The notes: generated by a model not told the origin, from the sequence alone. A stretch of DNA of 64,000 nt from Neocallimastix lanati (nom. inval.) (GCA_016946835.1 JACVTC010000023.1:597001-661000); one strand, 5' to 3'. Positions 48,723 through 63,023 are shown, counted from the stretch's first letter. Numbers and translations are program-made.

Positions 48723-51700
48723 ATTATATAATTAACATTTTATATACACATGATTTAATAAATTTATTTTTTTTTTGTATTTCTATTCTTATTTGTAATT
48801 TATCAATAAATTAAATAGAATATTAAAAAAAATAGTAACTAATAATAATTATTATTATTATTATTACTATTATTTAAAAATAATTATTAATAATTCTTAA
48901 AACTTCAAAATGAAAGAAATATTAATTATTGCATAGAGATAAATACATAAATTATTAAATTTGATGAAAAATTAAAATATGAAATATTTAATGATTAAAA
49001 TAATAATAATAATATGAAATATTTAATGATTAAAATAATAATAATATGAAATATTTTTTGATTAAAATAATAATGAAAAGTTTTCTATATACAAAAATAT
49101 ATATATATATATTAATATATATTAAACTTTTATATGATAAAAAATTTAATATTATATTTATACAAATATAGAAAAAAAACTTTTATATATATATATATTA
49201 AAATTAAAAATATGTTCAATATTTCTAACTATATAAAATATATTTTAATATTATTATAAAAATTATCTATTAATTTATATGAGTATATTTATTCATTTAG
49301 TTATTTCACTATACTTTTATTTTTAATTTAATATAATTAAATTTTATACATATCCTCCTAATTAAAATCAAACATCCCATGAATTTTTGTTTAATTAATA
49401 TATTGTTGTTTATACATAATTTTTATTCCTATTCATTAGTATATCATATGGAATTGAATAATTGAATATTCATTTAATTCATTATTAAATTTCAATTTTT
49501 AATAACAAAAAAAATTTTTTTGTAAATCTAGACTTAAAAATGGAAATTAAAACCATTTAAACTTTTTGGTGCTAAAAATAATTAGGTGATTGTTTGAAAG
49601 ATTTCACATGAACCTTTTTAATATAGTAAATATATAGTAAATAATTATAAAAAAATATAAATCAAGTAAAATAAATATAAAATAAATATAAATGTAGATT
49701 CAAACTAAATTAATATAAATGTAGATCAAACTAAATAAATATAAATGTAGATCAACTAAATAAAATTATAATTAGATATAAATTAATAGATATATATAAA
49801 CAAATAAATAATATATATTATATTAAAAAAAATAATAATAATGATAAATTCTTTATTTCGGGAAAACAAAATATAAAATGTAATTAATTAGCATTATTAA
49901 AATATTCTCTTTTTTTTTTCTAATAAATAAAAAAAATTAACAGATTATTGAAAATAAATTATTTGGGTTAGAATTATAGTTAGACATGTTGTCTTATGTC
50001 TTCAATTTCATTTGTAGATAAATTATAATAAAAAAAATAATTTTTTTTTTGAAATAAATAAATAAATGAATAAAAAATAAATAAAAAATAAAAATATTTT
50101 TTTTTATCCGAAAAAAAAAAAAAAATTTAAAAATTATTAATGATTAATTTTTAATGTTTATTTTATATTCTTTTTTATATTTCATTTCATTAATAAGGAA
50201 TTATTATACATTTTTATTTATTTATTTATTTATTTATTTATTTTTGGTAATATTTTTATTATTATTAAAATGAAATTTTTAATTTTTTATCATTTTTTTA
50301 ATTAAAATATTAAATAATTAATAATAAAATAAAAATAAAATAAAACAAAATAAAATATAATAAAATATAATAAAATATAATAAAATACAATAATATTGAT
50401 ATTATTAACAATATTATTAATAATAATAAATATATTATATCAATATATATCAAAATCGAAGCTTTACTTTTTTTTTTTTTTTTTTTCTCATAATATTATT
50501 TAATAAATTTACTTAATTTTTATTTTCAATTACTAAATATTAATAAATTAAAAAATAATTTAAGTATTAATAATAAAACAATACTATAAATATTAATAGC
50601 ATGACCTATGATAATATATATATATATATATATATAATTTTTATTTTATCATTCCCATTCCTATCCAATACTAATATACAATATTTACAAACAAATCAAA
50701 AGCAATCTAAAATCATTTAATAATAATAATAATAATAATAATTAAAATAATATAGATATAATATTTTTGTAATATATATATAAAAGAATATTCATTTTAA
50801 ATAACAGAAAATTAAAAAAATCTCTCTTTTTACCATTTATTATATATTATAATACTTCTATCTATTTTATATATTTATAAAAATTAATAAGTCATATAAA
50901 AAGTATAAAGTAGTGTAAGAAATGTGTTTTAACATTTGAATAAATTCTAATATTATTATTAATATAAAAATATTATTAAAAGGTTAGGTAATTTATTAAT
51001 ACTTTTAAATATCATATAGATGTATAAGCCAATAAATAATATTAATCTTATTTGTAATATGGTTTAATTTTTTTCCTTTATTTATTTATTTTTCCTTTTT
51101 TAATATATTTATTTTTCATCATTTATTTTTTATATTTATTATTTTTTTTTTAATCTTTTATTTTTTAATCTTTATTTTTATTTTAATATTTTTTTTATAT
51201 TTTATGTCAAAATTTATACAAATATGAAAATAAGAATTAAAATATAATATAATATAACATAATATAATGTAATATAGTAAAATAAAAAATAATAAAATAG
51301 AATATTACAAAATATAAAAGAAAAAAAGTTTAATTCATATTGCTCCTTTTTTTTTTTTATTAATATTATTTCAATAAAATCAATCTAGTACATAAATCTC
51401 TACACTATAAAAATGTCTAAAAAAAATAATAAAATAAAATAAAATTTTAAAAAAATTAAAATAAAATAAAATTTTAAAAAAATTAAATATTCACTTTGTA
51501 ATACAATATAATTAAATATAAAAAAAAAAAAAAAGAAAATTAAAAAATTAAAAAATTAAAAAATTTATATTTTAATTTAATATAAATTAAAAACTTTTAT
51601 TAAAACTAAAAATTTAAGTGAAATAAATTAAAAATAAATTAAAAATAAATTAAAAAAACGTTCTCACTTAATAATTATAAAAAAAACGAGAGAAAGACTA

Positions 51701-52436
51701 AAAATTTATAAATATTTTAATATTTATTAAAAAATAAAATTTTATATGTATATATTTTAGTCGCCATGTATATTATATATATTTGAATATATTGAAAAAT
51801 AAACTTCAAATGTATTGAAACATATTGTAATACAATCAAATACAAGCCACAATATATCAATATAAAAAGTATTTTAATTTAGAATAATAAAGTGCTGGAT
51901 AACTCTTTATCATAAAATAAAGTCTGGCATAATTATAAACTCTAAATTCTTGACTCTTTAGGTTAAAGACCTATAGGATGAATTAATTTGTATATTAAAA
52001 TTAACTTAAATTTTATATTATTGACATATTAAATTAAAAAATAAAATAAAATAAATAAAAAAAAATTAAAATAATAAATAAACTTTAAATAGATATATAA
52101 CTAATTAATACATTTTTAGTATTATTTATTTATTACCAATTTAGTTAAAAATATATATTTAATTATTCAGAATTAATAATTTCATTATATAGAATTATTA
52201 TTTTTTAATTATTCAGAATTATTATTTAATTATTCAGAATTAATAATATGATGATTAAACTAATAAAAATAAATAAATCATAAATGAATAATTATTATTA
52301 ATCTGATTTATTAATTAATTTTTGTATAATACTTTTAATATATAAATTTAATAAAAATCTTTAATCCTTTAAAAAAAGTAAAAAAATAATATATTTTTTT
52401 ATATGGTATATATATATATATATTTTTATTATACAG
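48723..52436. other. Intergenic, AT-rich; short tandem duplications
   Basis: No gene found. Local repeats: three copies of GAAATATTTAATGATTAAAATAATAA-like units at 48977-49080, three copies of ATATAAATGTAGATCAAACTAA-like units at 49685-49765, five AAAATATAAT units at 50350-50390, and three ATTATTCAGAATTA units at 52160-52245. A dispersed repeat at 51793-51960 is listed separately. Confidence 0.75.
51793..51960 (+). repeat. Dispersed repeat, diverged match to the LTR-like element at 57745
   Basis: Shares CTTCAAATGTATTGAAAC, AGCCACAATATAT, AACTCTTTATCAT and CATAATTATAAACTCTAAATTC in the same order with 57779-57920. The ends are diverged and the TG/CA borders are not kept. Confidence 0.75.
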
Positions 52437-52522
52437 ATCTCACTTCTAAGGACCTCAATTTTCCTACTGCCCCTGTGGGAGGGTGGGGAGCTGAAACTAA
52501 GGGCGGAACATACTGGAAATAA
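52437..52522 (+). other. Orphan terminal-exon-like island
   Basis: A sharp GC-rich patch in AT-rich DNA. After a good acceptor (TTTTTATTATACAG, ending 52436) one frame reads LTSKDLNFPTAPVGGWGAET then KGGTYWK and TAA (52520-52522). The acceptor, the coding-like composition and the clean stop suggest the last exon of a gene, but no upstream exon was found in the preceding kilobase. It could be a real small multi-exon gene, a retained fragment of a moved gene, or transferred DNA. I do not recognise the peptide. Confidence 0.4.
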
Positions 52523-54999
52523 AAAAGAAAATTTTTTTTTTTTTTTTTAATATTTATCTATATTTTATTATTAAAATGTTAAGGAGTTTCACCTAATGAT
52601 ATAAATGAATTTTCTTTTTAAAAATTTAATTATTTTTTTAAAAAAAAAAAATAAATATATATAAAATCATATTAAATATAAAATAAAAAAAAAATTATAT
52701 ATATATATATATTAATTCTATAAGATATAAACTTTTTTATCTAATCCGTAACTTATAAGAAAGAATGGATCTATTCGATATAAACCGTTTAATTTTTATT
52801 TAAAAAAAAAAAAAAAAAGGAAGAATAATAAATCTTCAAAAAAAAAAGGTTCAATATAAAAATATAATAATATATTACCAAAATCTCCTTTTCAGTGTAA
52901 CAATCTTTTTTTTTTTTTTTTTATAAAAATTAAAAGATAAAAAAAAAAAACTTTATCATTTATACATCCATAATTTCATTGTTATTTAATTATTATATAC
53001 ATTAAATATACATAGATTGATATATAAATAAATAAATAAATAAATAAAAAAAAACGTATGATGTAAAGACTAGAACAATTTACTAAAAAAAAATAAAAAT
53101 AAATTAAATAATGAAACTGTAACTTAAATTATTATCATTTTTTATTTTACATATATAAAAATTTTTATTTTATATATATTTAAAAAAAAAAACATTTAAT
53201 CTATATTATATTAAAAAGTATAAATGATAAAAAAAAATAATATATAATAAATAAATAAATAAATAAACAAGCAAATAAATAAATAAATAAATAAATAATC
53301 ATATGTGTAATTTTTAATAGCTTTTATGTAATATTACACAAATATTATATAAATAATATAATTTTATAAAATAATAAATTATTATTATTACTATTTTTTA
53401 ATTAATTTTATTATGTATTTATTATTAGGAAAATAATAATAAAAAAATTATTCTGAATAATTACAATTTATAATAGAATTAACAAAAAAAATATAATTAT
53501 TCCATATGATAAATATATTTAAACTAAAACTTAATAATAAAAAATGGAAATAAATTGAAATTGTTTTATTAATTATTATTTATTTTTATTTTTTTTTATT
53601 ATTATATTTTTTTATTTTTATTTTATTATTATTTTTATTTATATTATACTATTAATGTTAAATTATAATTAAGCATATAATACTTTAAAATTATTATATA
53701 TATTAATATTTATATCTTTTTAATTTAAAATTTCGGGATTGTTTTTAATTCTTTTTTTTTTTTATTTTTTTTTATTATTATTATTATTTAAAGTTTTATT
53801 TATTGAATTATTAATATTTATATTTATTTATAATTATATAATTATTTTATTTTTTTTTTATATTTATTATTTATATATATAAATATTTTTATTATATAAT
53901 AAGATTTTCATTTTCTATGTTGTATACATACTCCAAAGTTTCTCCTCTATCTTCTCCTTTCCTATAAAAAGCCTTATCAAAAATTTTTTTCTTATAAATT
54001 TATAGAATATTAAAAATTTTTGTACGACAATAGCTTTATGAAAATTTATTTAATAAGATTTTTATATATTTATATATATATTTTAAATCTATTATTATAT
54101 ATATTTTTATTTTTTAAATATATTATTATATATATTTTTATTTTAGAGTTATTTTTTTTTTATAAAAATTTTAATATATTTATTAATTAAGATTTAATAT
54201 AACATTGTAAGAATAAATAAAATAATTAAAAAAATTCATATGTAACGTTGTAATTTAATAATTTTATTTTGATTAAAAAAAATTTTTTTTTTTTCTTTCT
54301 TTCTTATTAATTCTATTATTAAGAAATATTATTTAAATATAATAATAAATAATTAAGAAAATAATAATTAAGAAAATAATAATAAATATTAATATTATCA
54401 TTAATAATAATAATAATTATTATTATTAATAAAAACAATAAAATAAAAAAAAAAGTTAAAAAAATAATAAAAAAAAATTAATAAAAAAAAGTTATTTAAT
54501 TTTTAGTTTATCAACAATATATTATGAAATTATTAATTATTTATTAATTATTAATAAAAAAAAAAAAACAATAAATAAAATAAAAAATTAAAAAAAAAAA
54601 GTATATAAATCTGAAAATGACGTTACAATTTTTAAATTTTTAAAAAAAAATTGAACAATTAATTTTTTTTTTATAAAAAAAAATTATATAAATTATAATA
54701 TTTATTAAAATATTATAAAAAATAATAATAATTATAAAATAAAATAAAAAAAAAAAATAATTATATATTTTTTTAAAAAAAAACCTAATAAAAAAGGGAA
54801 TAATATATATAATTAAACAAAAAAAAGGCTATATTTAATAAAAAAAATTAAAAAAACAAAAACAAAAACAAACGATATATTAAATAAAAAAAAATAAAAT
54901 AAAATAGAATAAATTTAATTTAAAAAAACAAAAACAAAACAACAAAAACAAAATCAAAAAAAAAAAATTTTTTTTATAATTATTATTTATTTATTTAAG
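52523..54999. other. Intergenic, upstream region of the deacetylase gene
   Basis: AT-rich with (AAAT)n at about 53025-53050 and 53250-53300. A less AT-rich patch at 53925-53975 contains CTCCTTTCCTATAAAAAGCC, a TATAAAAA box candidate about 1 kb from the deacetylase ATG. The last 200 bases before the ATG are an A-rich leader with repeated AAAACAAAAACAAAA blocks (54853-54960), common before well-expressed fungal genes. Confidence 0.6.
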
Positions 55000-55938
55000 A
55001 TGCGTTTATTTAATAGTATTAGTTTAGGTCTTGCTACAGCTATGGCTGTCAATGCAGGAAAAATTTTCCATTGTAAGGAAAAGAACACTATGGCCTTAAC
55101 TTTTGATGATGGACCTTACGAATACACCGATGAATTACTTGATACTTTAGATGAAGCTGGTATCAAGGCTACCTTCTTCATTAACGGTGATAATTGGTGG
55201 AAAGATTTAGCCTCTAGCTCCTCTAAACAAAAGATTATTAAGAGAGCTATTGACGGAGGTCATCAAGTAGCTTCCCATACTTGGGCTCATGAAATTCCAG
55301 AAGGTAAGGAAAATATTAAGAAGGCTTTATCTAAATTAGATGATCTTGTTGAAGACATTGCTGGTGTCCGTCCAAAATACTTCCGTGCTCCACAAGGTCA
55401 CTGTGACGAAGATTGTATTGAATATATTGAAAGTTTAGGTTACAAGATTATTCAATGGGATCTTGATACCAAGGATTGGGATTACAAATATCCAGGATTA
55501 TCTGAAAGTGAACAAAGATCCAAGAGAATCGATGAATCCAAAAAGATTCTTAAGAGTCACTGGGAGAAGGAAGAAAAGAATTATTTAGTTTTAATGCATG
55601 ATGTTCACAAGCACACTGTTAAAGAACTTGTTCCATGGCTCATTAAGAATGCTCCTTCTCAATATAAGTATGTTACTGTTGCTGAATGCCTTGGTGATGT
55701 TGATGGTGCCTACAATAAGGAAGGTATCATCAGAAGTTTTGTTGCTGGTAATACTACTACTACTACTACTGAGACTGAAGCCGCTGCAACTACAACCACT
55801 CAAGCTCCAATTGCTACTAATGCTCCAATCATTGGTACCAGTAATGAAAATCTTAATGTTAATGGCGCTATGACCAACAGCGTCAATGCCGTTGCTCTTG
55901 TCACCATATTACTCTACTCCTTATACATGCTTTTCTAA
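55000..55938 (+). CDS. Secreted, probably GPI-anchored polysaccharide (chitin) deacetylase, CE4/NodB family
   Basis: A single exon of 312 residues. A signal peptide covers 1-19 (VNA-GK). The NodB domain spans about 28-232 with all five motifs: TFDDGPYEY (34-42; catalytic base D36 and metal ligand D37), HTWAH (H93 and H97, metal ligands), RAPQG (129-133), DLDTKDW (154-160) and LMHDVH (198-203, catalytic His200). A Thr/Ala-rich linker follows at 250-280. The end is a hydrophobic stretch (ALVTILLYSLYMLF) after NGAMTNSVN, a typical GPI-attachment signal. The enzyme should remove acetyl groups from chitin in the fungal wall; some CE4 members act on acetyl-xylan, so the substrate is not certain. 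Codons are richer in C and G than the surroundings. The start is supported by the signal peptide. Confidence 0.94.
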   Translation: MRLFNSISLGLATAMAVNAGKIFHCKEKNTMALTFDDGPYEYTDELLDTLDEAGIKATFFINGDNWWKDLASSSSKQKIIKRAIDGGHQVASHTWAHEIPEGKENIKKALSKLDDLVEDIAGVRPKYFRAPQGHCDEDCIEYIESLGYKIIQWDLDTKDWDYKYPGLSESEQRSKRIDESKKILKSHWEKEEKNYLVLMHDVHKHTVKELVPWLIKNAPSQYKYVTVAECLGDVDGAYNKEGIIRSFVAGNTTTTTTETEAAATTTTQAPIATNAPIIGTSNENLNVNGAMTNSVNAVALVTILLYSLYMLF

Positions 55939-57246
55939 AAAGAAAAAAAAAAATAATTTTTTGATAAAGATTAAAGAAAAAAAAAAAAATAAAATTATTA
56001 ATTATTTATTTATAGAAAAAAAAAAATTTTTTTTTTTTTTTAATACAAAAAAGAAAAAAGAAATTTATATACCAAAACATATTTTCAAATAAATCATCAA
56101 TTATTAAATAATTAATATTGATATTAAAGATAATTAATAATTTAAGTTTAATTTTTTTTTAATCTTTTTTTTTTTCAATAATTTTTTGAAGAAAAAAGTT
56201 TAATAATTAAAAAATTTTTTTAAAAAAAGAAGATGTACTATAATTTATATATTATAGTAGAAATACACTTTTTTTTTTTTATTAATAGATAGAAGATATT
56301 ATAATTAAAAAAATAATATTCAAACAATAATATATACTATATAAAAAAAATAAATCTTATAATTAATATACTATAAATAAACTCAAAAAAAAAAAAAAAA
56401 AATTTTGTATGAAAAATAAAAATAAATTTATTTTTATATAAAATTTAAAATAAAAAAAAAAAAAAAAATTTAAAAAATAAAAAATTTTATAATATTTAAT
56501 ATAATTATATATAATTATATAAAAAAAATAAAATAATAATATTATATTATATTATATATCATAAAAATTGATAATATTTAATGAAATTTATTAAATAAAA
56601 AATATAAAATATAAAGTCTAAAATTAAAAAAAATTAAAAAATAAAATAAAATAAAATAAAATAAAATAAAAAAAAATTAAAATAAAAAATTAGAAATATT
56701 TAAAAACTAAAAAACTATAATAATAATACTAATAATAAAAAATAGTAGTGTACAATGTAACTGTTAAAAAAAATATATATATATATATATGTATATATTT
56801 TTTATGCGAGTGATGTGATTGTGATGATATATTCATAAATTTTTAATATGGGTAAAAAAAAAATATTTTATAGGATAGTATTAATAATAAAAAAATGTTA
56901 ATAATCAATATTATTATATAATAATAATAATAATAATAATAATATAAATTTAATCTAATATAAAATGTATATACATATAAATTTATTCTCTCATATTGAA
57001 GTCACATCTATTTATTCATAATTTAATTTTATTTATACTTATTGATTGCAAAGTATTTTAAAGTTATAATCGTTAAAACTTTTTTATCATTAATATTTTA
57101 ATGATGAGAAAATCCAAATATATAAAATCCTTTTTGGAAATTTGGATTTTAGGGGGAAGTAGACGAAATAAAATAAAGGACTTAAAATATTAAAAGAAAA
57201 GTTGCTTAATTGTTTTTTTTTTTTTTTTTTTTTTTTGTTCTGATTA

Positions 57247-57280
<34 letters not shown>

Positions 57281-57744
57281 TTTATCTTGGAAATGAATAA
57301 AATAGTGTAAATTAACAAAAATTAACTTTTTAAGAAAAATTTAACTGAAATATTGAATCTTAATCAATGATGAAACATCACCCTTCAAGAGAAAGGTTTC
57401 CATCATATATAAATGAATAATATATAAACCATATATTATAAGAGATGTTTTTGATATATCTAATATTAATGGTGTAATAATATTAAATACATAGTTTTAG
57501 AGGGAAATTATTAGATGATAAATATATTTAAGAAATTATTTGAGTAATATTTTGAATTGAATTATATAACTAAATATAATATAAAATTACTTTATTCATG
57601 TAAATTTAAAGGTTAATTTAGAATAGAAATAAATAAGAGTTTAATAATATCAAATTAATATTTTAAAATAGGCTAATTTTATAAACGCATATTCACCAGT
57701 AAACCAATTTATTCATTATAGAATAACTAGGTTTAAGGTGGGAA

Positions 57745-57932
57745 TGTTAACAATATGAGAAATCTATGAATAATAAGCTTCAAATGTATTGAAACTTATT
57801 GTAATATACATAATGTATAAGCCACAATATATTATTAATTTTGAATAATTAAGTGCTAGTAACTCTTTATCATTATAAAATATATTAATAAAATTGACAT
57901 AATTATAAACTCTAAATTCCTGATTCTTAACA
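57745..57932 (+). mobile_element. Candidate copia-type 3' LTR remnant
   Basis: TGTTAACAATATG at 57745 to TTCTTAACA at 57932 (188 bases), with TGTTA..TAACA ends. It is preceded by the purine-rich GTTTAAGGTGGGAA (57731-57744), as expected for a polypurine tract next to a 3' LTR. A diverged relative lies at 51793-51960. There is no internal coding region, no partner LTR and no target-site duplication. A different family from the LTR at 37951. Confidence 0.4.
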
Positions 57933-58190
57933 AAAAACATAATAATATTAATAATAATATATTTATAATGAATAAATTATAATAAAAAAAATAAAAAATT
58001 TTTTTTTATTTTAAAAATCTAATTTATAAAATTTATATATATATATATATACAAATTGAACTTTTTTTAATTATTAATAAAAAAAAAAGTTAATTGTAAT
58101 AACTATAAAATAAAATATTATAAAAAATTAATAAAATTAATATAAATATATATAAATAGTCTATTAAAGTGGTAATTCCAATTAATTCAT

Positions 58191-58228
<38 letters not shown>

Positions 58229-58233
<5 letters not shown>

Positions 58234-58391
58234 AGGTTAAACAAATATAAGTATTCATTAATTTTTTTATAAATTGTTAAACCAATATAAGTATTCATGA
58301 ATTTTTTTTATAATAGGTTGTTAAAACAATATAAATATTCATGAATATTTTTTTATAATAGGTTGTTTAACCAATATAAATATTCATAGTA
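58229..58391 (+). repeat. Four tandem copies of an ~40-45-base unit
   Basis: Unit ATAATAGGTTGTTAAACCAATATAAGTATTCATGAA (short indels between copies) followed by a T run. Confidence 0.9.
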
Positions 58392-59103
58392 AGTAAATAA
58401 GTATATATATATTTTAAACAAGTTTAATATAATAAAAAAATAAGTTATAAAATACTTAAATTTATTTTATATTTATAACTTTTATTTTTTTTTTTTTAAT
58501 ATTTATTAAATATTTATTATATTATTTGTCATTTCATTTTTTTTTTTTGTATTTATTATATTATTTTTTATTATATTTTTTATTATAATATTTTATTTTA
58601 TATCAACACTTTTAAACCGTAATCATATGTCATTATTTTTTTTTACTGTTTTATTTAATATAAACATTAATTTTTTTTTATATATTTTAATTATTATTTA
58701 TTTATTTAATAGCATAATTTAATAAAATTTAATAATTTAATGATTTTAAACCGTAATCATATGTCATTATTATTTTATTTTTTTTTAAAGTTTGTCATTA
58801 TTAAAAAAAAAAAGTTTTTTTTTTTTATTTATAAATATTTATTGAGTAAATAAATGAAATAAATTCTTCAGAATATTTTATTAATATACTCTTTTATTTT
58901 TAATAATATATTTTTAATATAATATAGGATAAATTAAATATATTTTATTTTATTATATAAACATAAATATAAAAATTACAAAATAAAATAAAATAAAATA
59001 AAATAAAAAAAAAAATAAATAATAAAAATGACTAATAAAAATAAATAAAAATAAATAAAAATAAATAAATAAAAATAAATAAAAATAAATAAATAAAAAT
59101 AAA

Positions 59104-59140
<37 letters not shown>

Positions 59141-61080
59141 ATCATCCTTAATAATAACACCATATTTATATTGGTTACTTTAGAAGAATGACATTTAAAA
59201 AAATAAATATATATATTAATATATATATAAATATAAATATAAATATCAATATTTATATTTCAATAGAAATATTTGTAAATATGTAAATAGTCTTAAAAAA
59301 TGAAATTTCGAAGAAACATAATGTAATATAGTAATATATAGATATAGGTTTATGAAATAAAATTAACAAAATATTAATATTATTATTATATAAATAAATA
59401 ACCTTTCATATATGAGATAAACAAAAATAATAATAGTAATAATAGTAATAATATTAAAAAATAAAAATAAAACTATTTAAAAAATAAAATGAATTGAACA
59501 AAATAAAAAAAATAAAAAAAAAAAAAAAAAAAAAAGAGAACCAAAATAAGAGATAAAAGGTAGGAGTAAAAAAAAAAAAAAAAAAAAGGAAGGAAGGAAG
59601 GAAGGAAGAAAGAATGAATGAAAAAAAGTTGTAACATGCTCCCATGTCATATCATATTAAAAAAAAAAATAATAATAATAAAATTAAAATAAAAAAAAAA
59701 ATGTTTCATTTTATTTTCTTTCTCTTCTTTTTATGTATTGTAATTGTAATTGTAATTATATATATATGTATATGTATATGTATATTGTAATGTAATTGTA
59801 ATTATGAATACTTTATAATTAAATGTCATTTTCATTTTAAGATTTCAACTTCAACACTTGAAAGAGAAAAATAAAAATTAAAAACTTAAAATAAGGTTTA
59901 TATATTTGATTATATTATAATATATTAGCTATTAATAAATAAATAAAAAATTTTGACAGTTATAAATATAAAAATAAAAAAGGAAAAAAAAAAACAAAAG
60001 AAAGAAAAAAAAAGTCTCTAAATGAATTTTCAATAATTTATTATTAAATATATTTTGACAAGTTTATAATATTAATTAATAATAAAAGTTCATAATAATC
60101 CTTATCAATACGATTAATAACATTGATTCTTTATTTGTTTTTCCTCTATTCATTATTTATTTATTTATTTATATTTGGAAATATATTATTTATTTATTTA
60201 TTATTTATTTACATTATATTATTTATTTAAAATCATTTAAAATAAAAAAAAATATGACAACATTATAATTAGAAATAATAATAATAAAAAAAAAACATAA
60301 ACATAATCTTTTAATTGAAATAATAAATATTATTAAAAAAAAAAAAGGCTTTGGAAATATAATAAAAGAAAAATATAATACAAATATATATATATATTTA
60401 TGCTTTTTCAAAATATTATTAGTATTGAATAAGCTTTTTTTTTTTTTTTAAATAAATACTATATAAAATATATAACTATAAAAAAATAATTAATAATTTA
60501 TATGAAATATTTTAATAAAAAAAACTTTCAAAAATAAAATAACTTTAATTAGAAAAAAAACAGAAATAAAGAAAGAAATAATAATTAAAAAAAATAAAAT
60601 AAAAAAATAAAAACAAATATAAATAATATATAGATATAATAATATAAAATATTTAAATGATAATAAAGAAATAACAGAGAAAGACAGTTGTAACCAACCC
60701 ATTCAATAGGTTAGAAAAAAAAAGATTATTCTAATTCAACATAACATGTCATTTTTTTATTATTATTTTTTTATTTATTTAAGAATTCATTCATTAATCA
60801 CAAAAAAAAAAAAAAAAGGATAAAATTATATATAAAAAAAAAAAACAAATAAACAATCACAAAAAATAAAAATAATAATAATAAAATTATAAATAAACAA
60901 ATAAACAAAGTTTATTTTATATATCTATGTAGTTGTAGTTGTATTTCTAATTTTTATTGTTGTTGATTGTCGATGTTTTTATATATATATTAATATAAGT
61001 TTAGATAAATAAATAAATAAAAAGAAGAAAAAAGAAGAAAAAAGAATACACAGATTTAATTATATACTATTATCAATACT

Positions 61081-61196
61081 TTATTAACAGTCAAAAATAA
61101 TTGACGTCATGTTTTTTGTATTTTCATCTATTATTAATTATTAATTATTAATTATTAAAAGATGTTTATTAACTTGTCAAAACTAATTGACGTCAT
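61081..61196. promoter_or_regulatory. Duplicated TGACGTCA (CRE-type) palindrome
   Basis: TTATTAACAGTCAAAAATAATTGACGTCAT at 61081-61110 and its near-copy at 61166-61196, each with a perfect TGACGTCA (61102-61109 and 61188-61195), the consensus for CREB/ATF-type bZIP factors. Each is followed by TTAATTA-rich sequence, so the whole ~86-base unit is duplicated. No gene starts nearby, so a regulatory role is only possible. Confidence 0.35.
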
Positions 61197-61655
61197 AAAT
61201 TATTATATTTCATATATTATTAATTAAAAACTATTAATTATTAATTATTAATTATTACTAATTATTAATTATTATAATTATAAATATATTATATAATATT
61301 TAAAAAGGTTTTGAATTTACAATATTATACTTATTACTAGTCTATAAATTTAATTATAATAATAATATATATGAAACTTTAAATATAGAATAATAATAAT
61401 AATAATAAAATAATATATATATTTATAGTAATGTGATATTTTGAGAATGTGACTAATCAATCTATATATATATATTGATTAAATGAATAAAGAGTCTTAT
61501 CCAAGGGTTCATACAATCGATAAGACCAAAAAATAATATCAAACTAAGAATGATTTAAAAAAAAAAGCTTTGATAAGAAATATATTTATATATAAAATAA
61601 TATATATATATAGCTATAAATATAAGAAAATAATTAAAACATTTATATATTTAAA

Positions 61656-61846
61656 TCCTTTTTTTTTATCCTTTATTTTATTTTATTTATCTTATTAATT
61701 ATATATATATTATATATTCATATATATTTAAATAATACTGAACTAAAAATATATAAATAAAAAAAAAAGATTTTTCTAATAATTCCTTACACAAATTCAC
61801 AAATTCTCATTTAACAATAGTAAAAAAAAATTATTTTTTTATATTA
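61656..61846 (+). repeat. Direct repeat, copy 1 (partner 63024-63245)
   Basis: Both copies have TTTTTTATCCTTTATTTTAT, AATACTGAACTAAAAATRTATAAAT, AGATTTTTCTAATAATTCCTTACACAAATTC and CTCATTTAACAATAGTAAAA in order, about 1.37 kb apart. Copy 1 has an extra CACAAATT. Confidence 0.9.
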
Positions 61847-63023
61847 ACTAAAAAAGTAACTTCATTGTAAAAAAAAAAAAAAGATTTTTCTAAAATTTCA
61901 TTTATTTTTATAAAATTTTAATCTATTCATATAAACTTTTAATTTATTTTTGTAAAATTTTAATTTATTCTTATAAACTTTAAATTTATTTTTTTAATTT
62001 ATTTAAAAAAAAATAAATTTTTATTTAAACACTATTTAAATTAAATTAAATAAACTTTATTTTATATATTTTTTATAATTCACATATGAAAAATTTTGTA
62101 GTTAAGAGAATAACATGAATAGAGCTATTGATAAATAAAAAATTAAAATATATAACAATTAATAAAATAAAATAAAAAAAATTAAAAGATACAATAAAGA
62201 AAAATGTATTAAACAATAAAAAAAATATATATATATATATATATACTATTATTGACCGTTATTTTATGAATCATTCACCTGAAACTAAACTATGAACTAC
62301 ATATTTATTTATTCATTCATCTCATTTTGACTAGATATATAGTTATATATTTTAGATTTTATTTATTTATTTATTTATCTATTGTCTTAATCTATATACC
62401 TTTTATTATTTATTTACTTGTTTATTTATTTGTTTATTAATATTTTTACGATTTACTGATTATTTACTAATATATTTTTCCTTTTTTTTTTTTTTTTTTT
62501 TACTTATTAATCAAAATTTTCAAATTTTTCAAATTTAAAAAAGTTAAATAATATATATTTATAATTTAAGCCAAAGGAATTATTAATGAGGTAAAGTAAT
62601 AATAAAAAGTATTACTAATGCTATATTAAACAATGAAAAGAATTATTATTGAAAAAATAATAAATTAATATAAAATTTAAATATAGATTAATAAAATCAG
62701 TTATAATGCATTGAGAATATTGAAGAAAAGTGATTGGAAGTAGTCTTATTTCAATGGATCATGATAATTAGATTATATATGCATATAAAATATAAATAAA
62801 TAGGATATTATAAAATAATTACGGAACTATTAATTAAAATGGAAAGAAATTAATATATATCTCCTATATATTAATAAATTATTTATTATAATATATATAT
62901 TTTTTTATTTCCAATATATCTTAAAATATATTCATTAGGTTATTAACAATATACCTACAATATGCATATTTATTACAATTAATTAATTGCATTTCATAAA
63001 GTAATTTAATTAAATCTAGATGA

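Noticed and set aside
55591-55873. Frames on both strands within the deacetylase gene
   Set aside because: Shadows of the CE4 gene; no domain sense.
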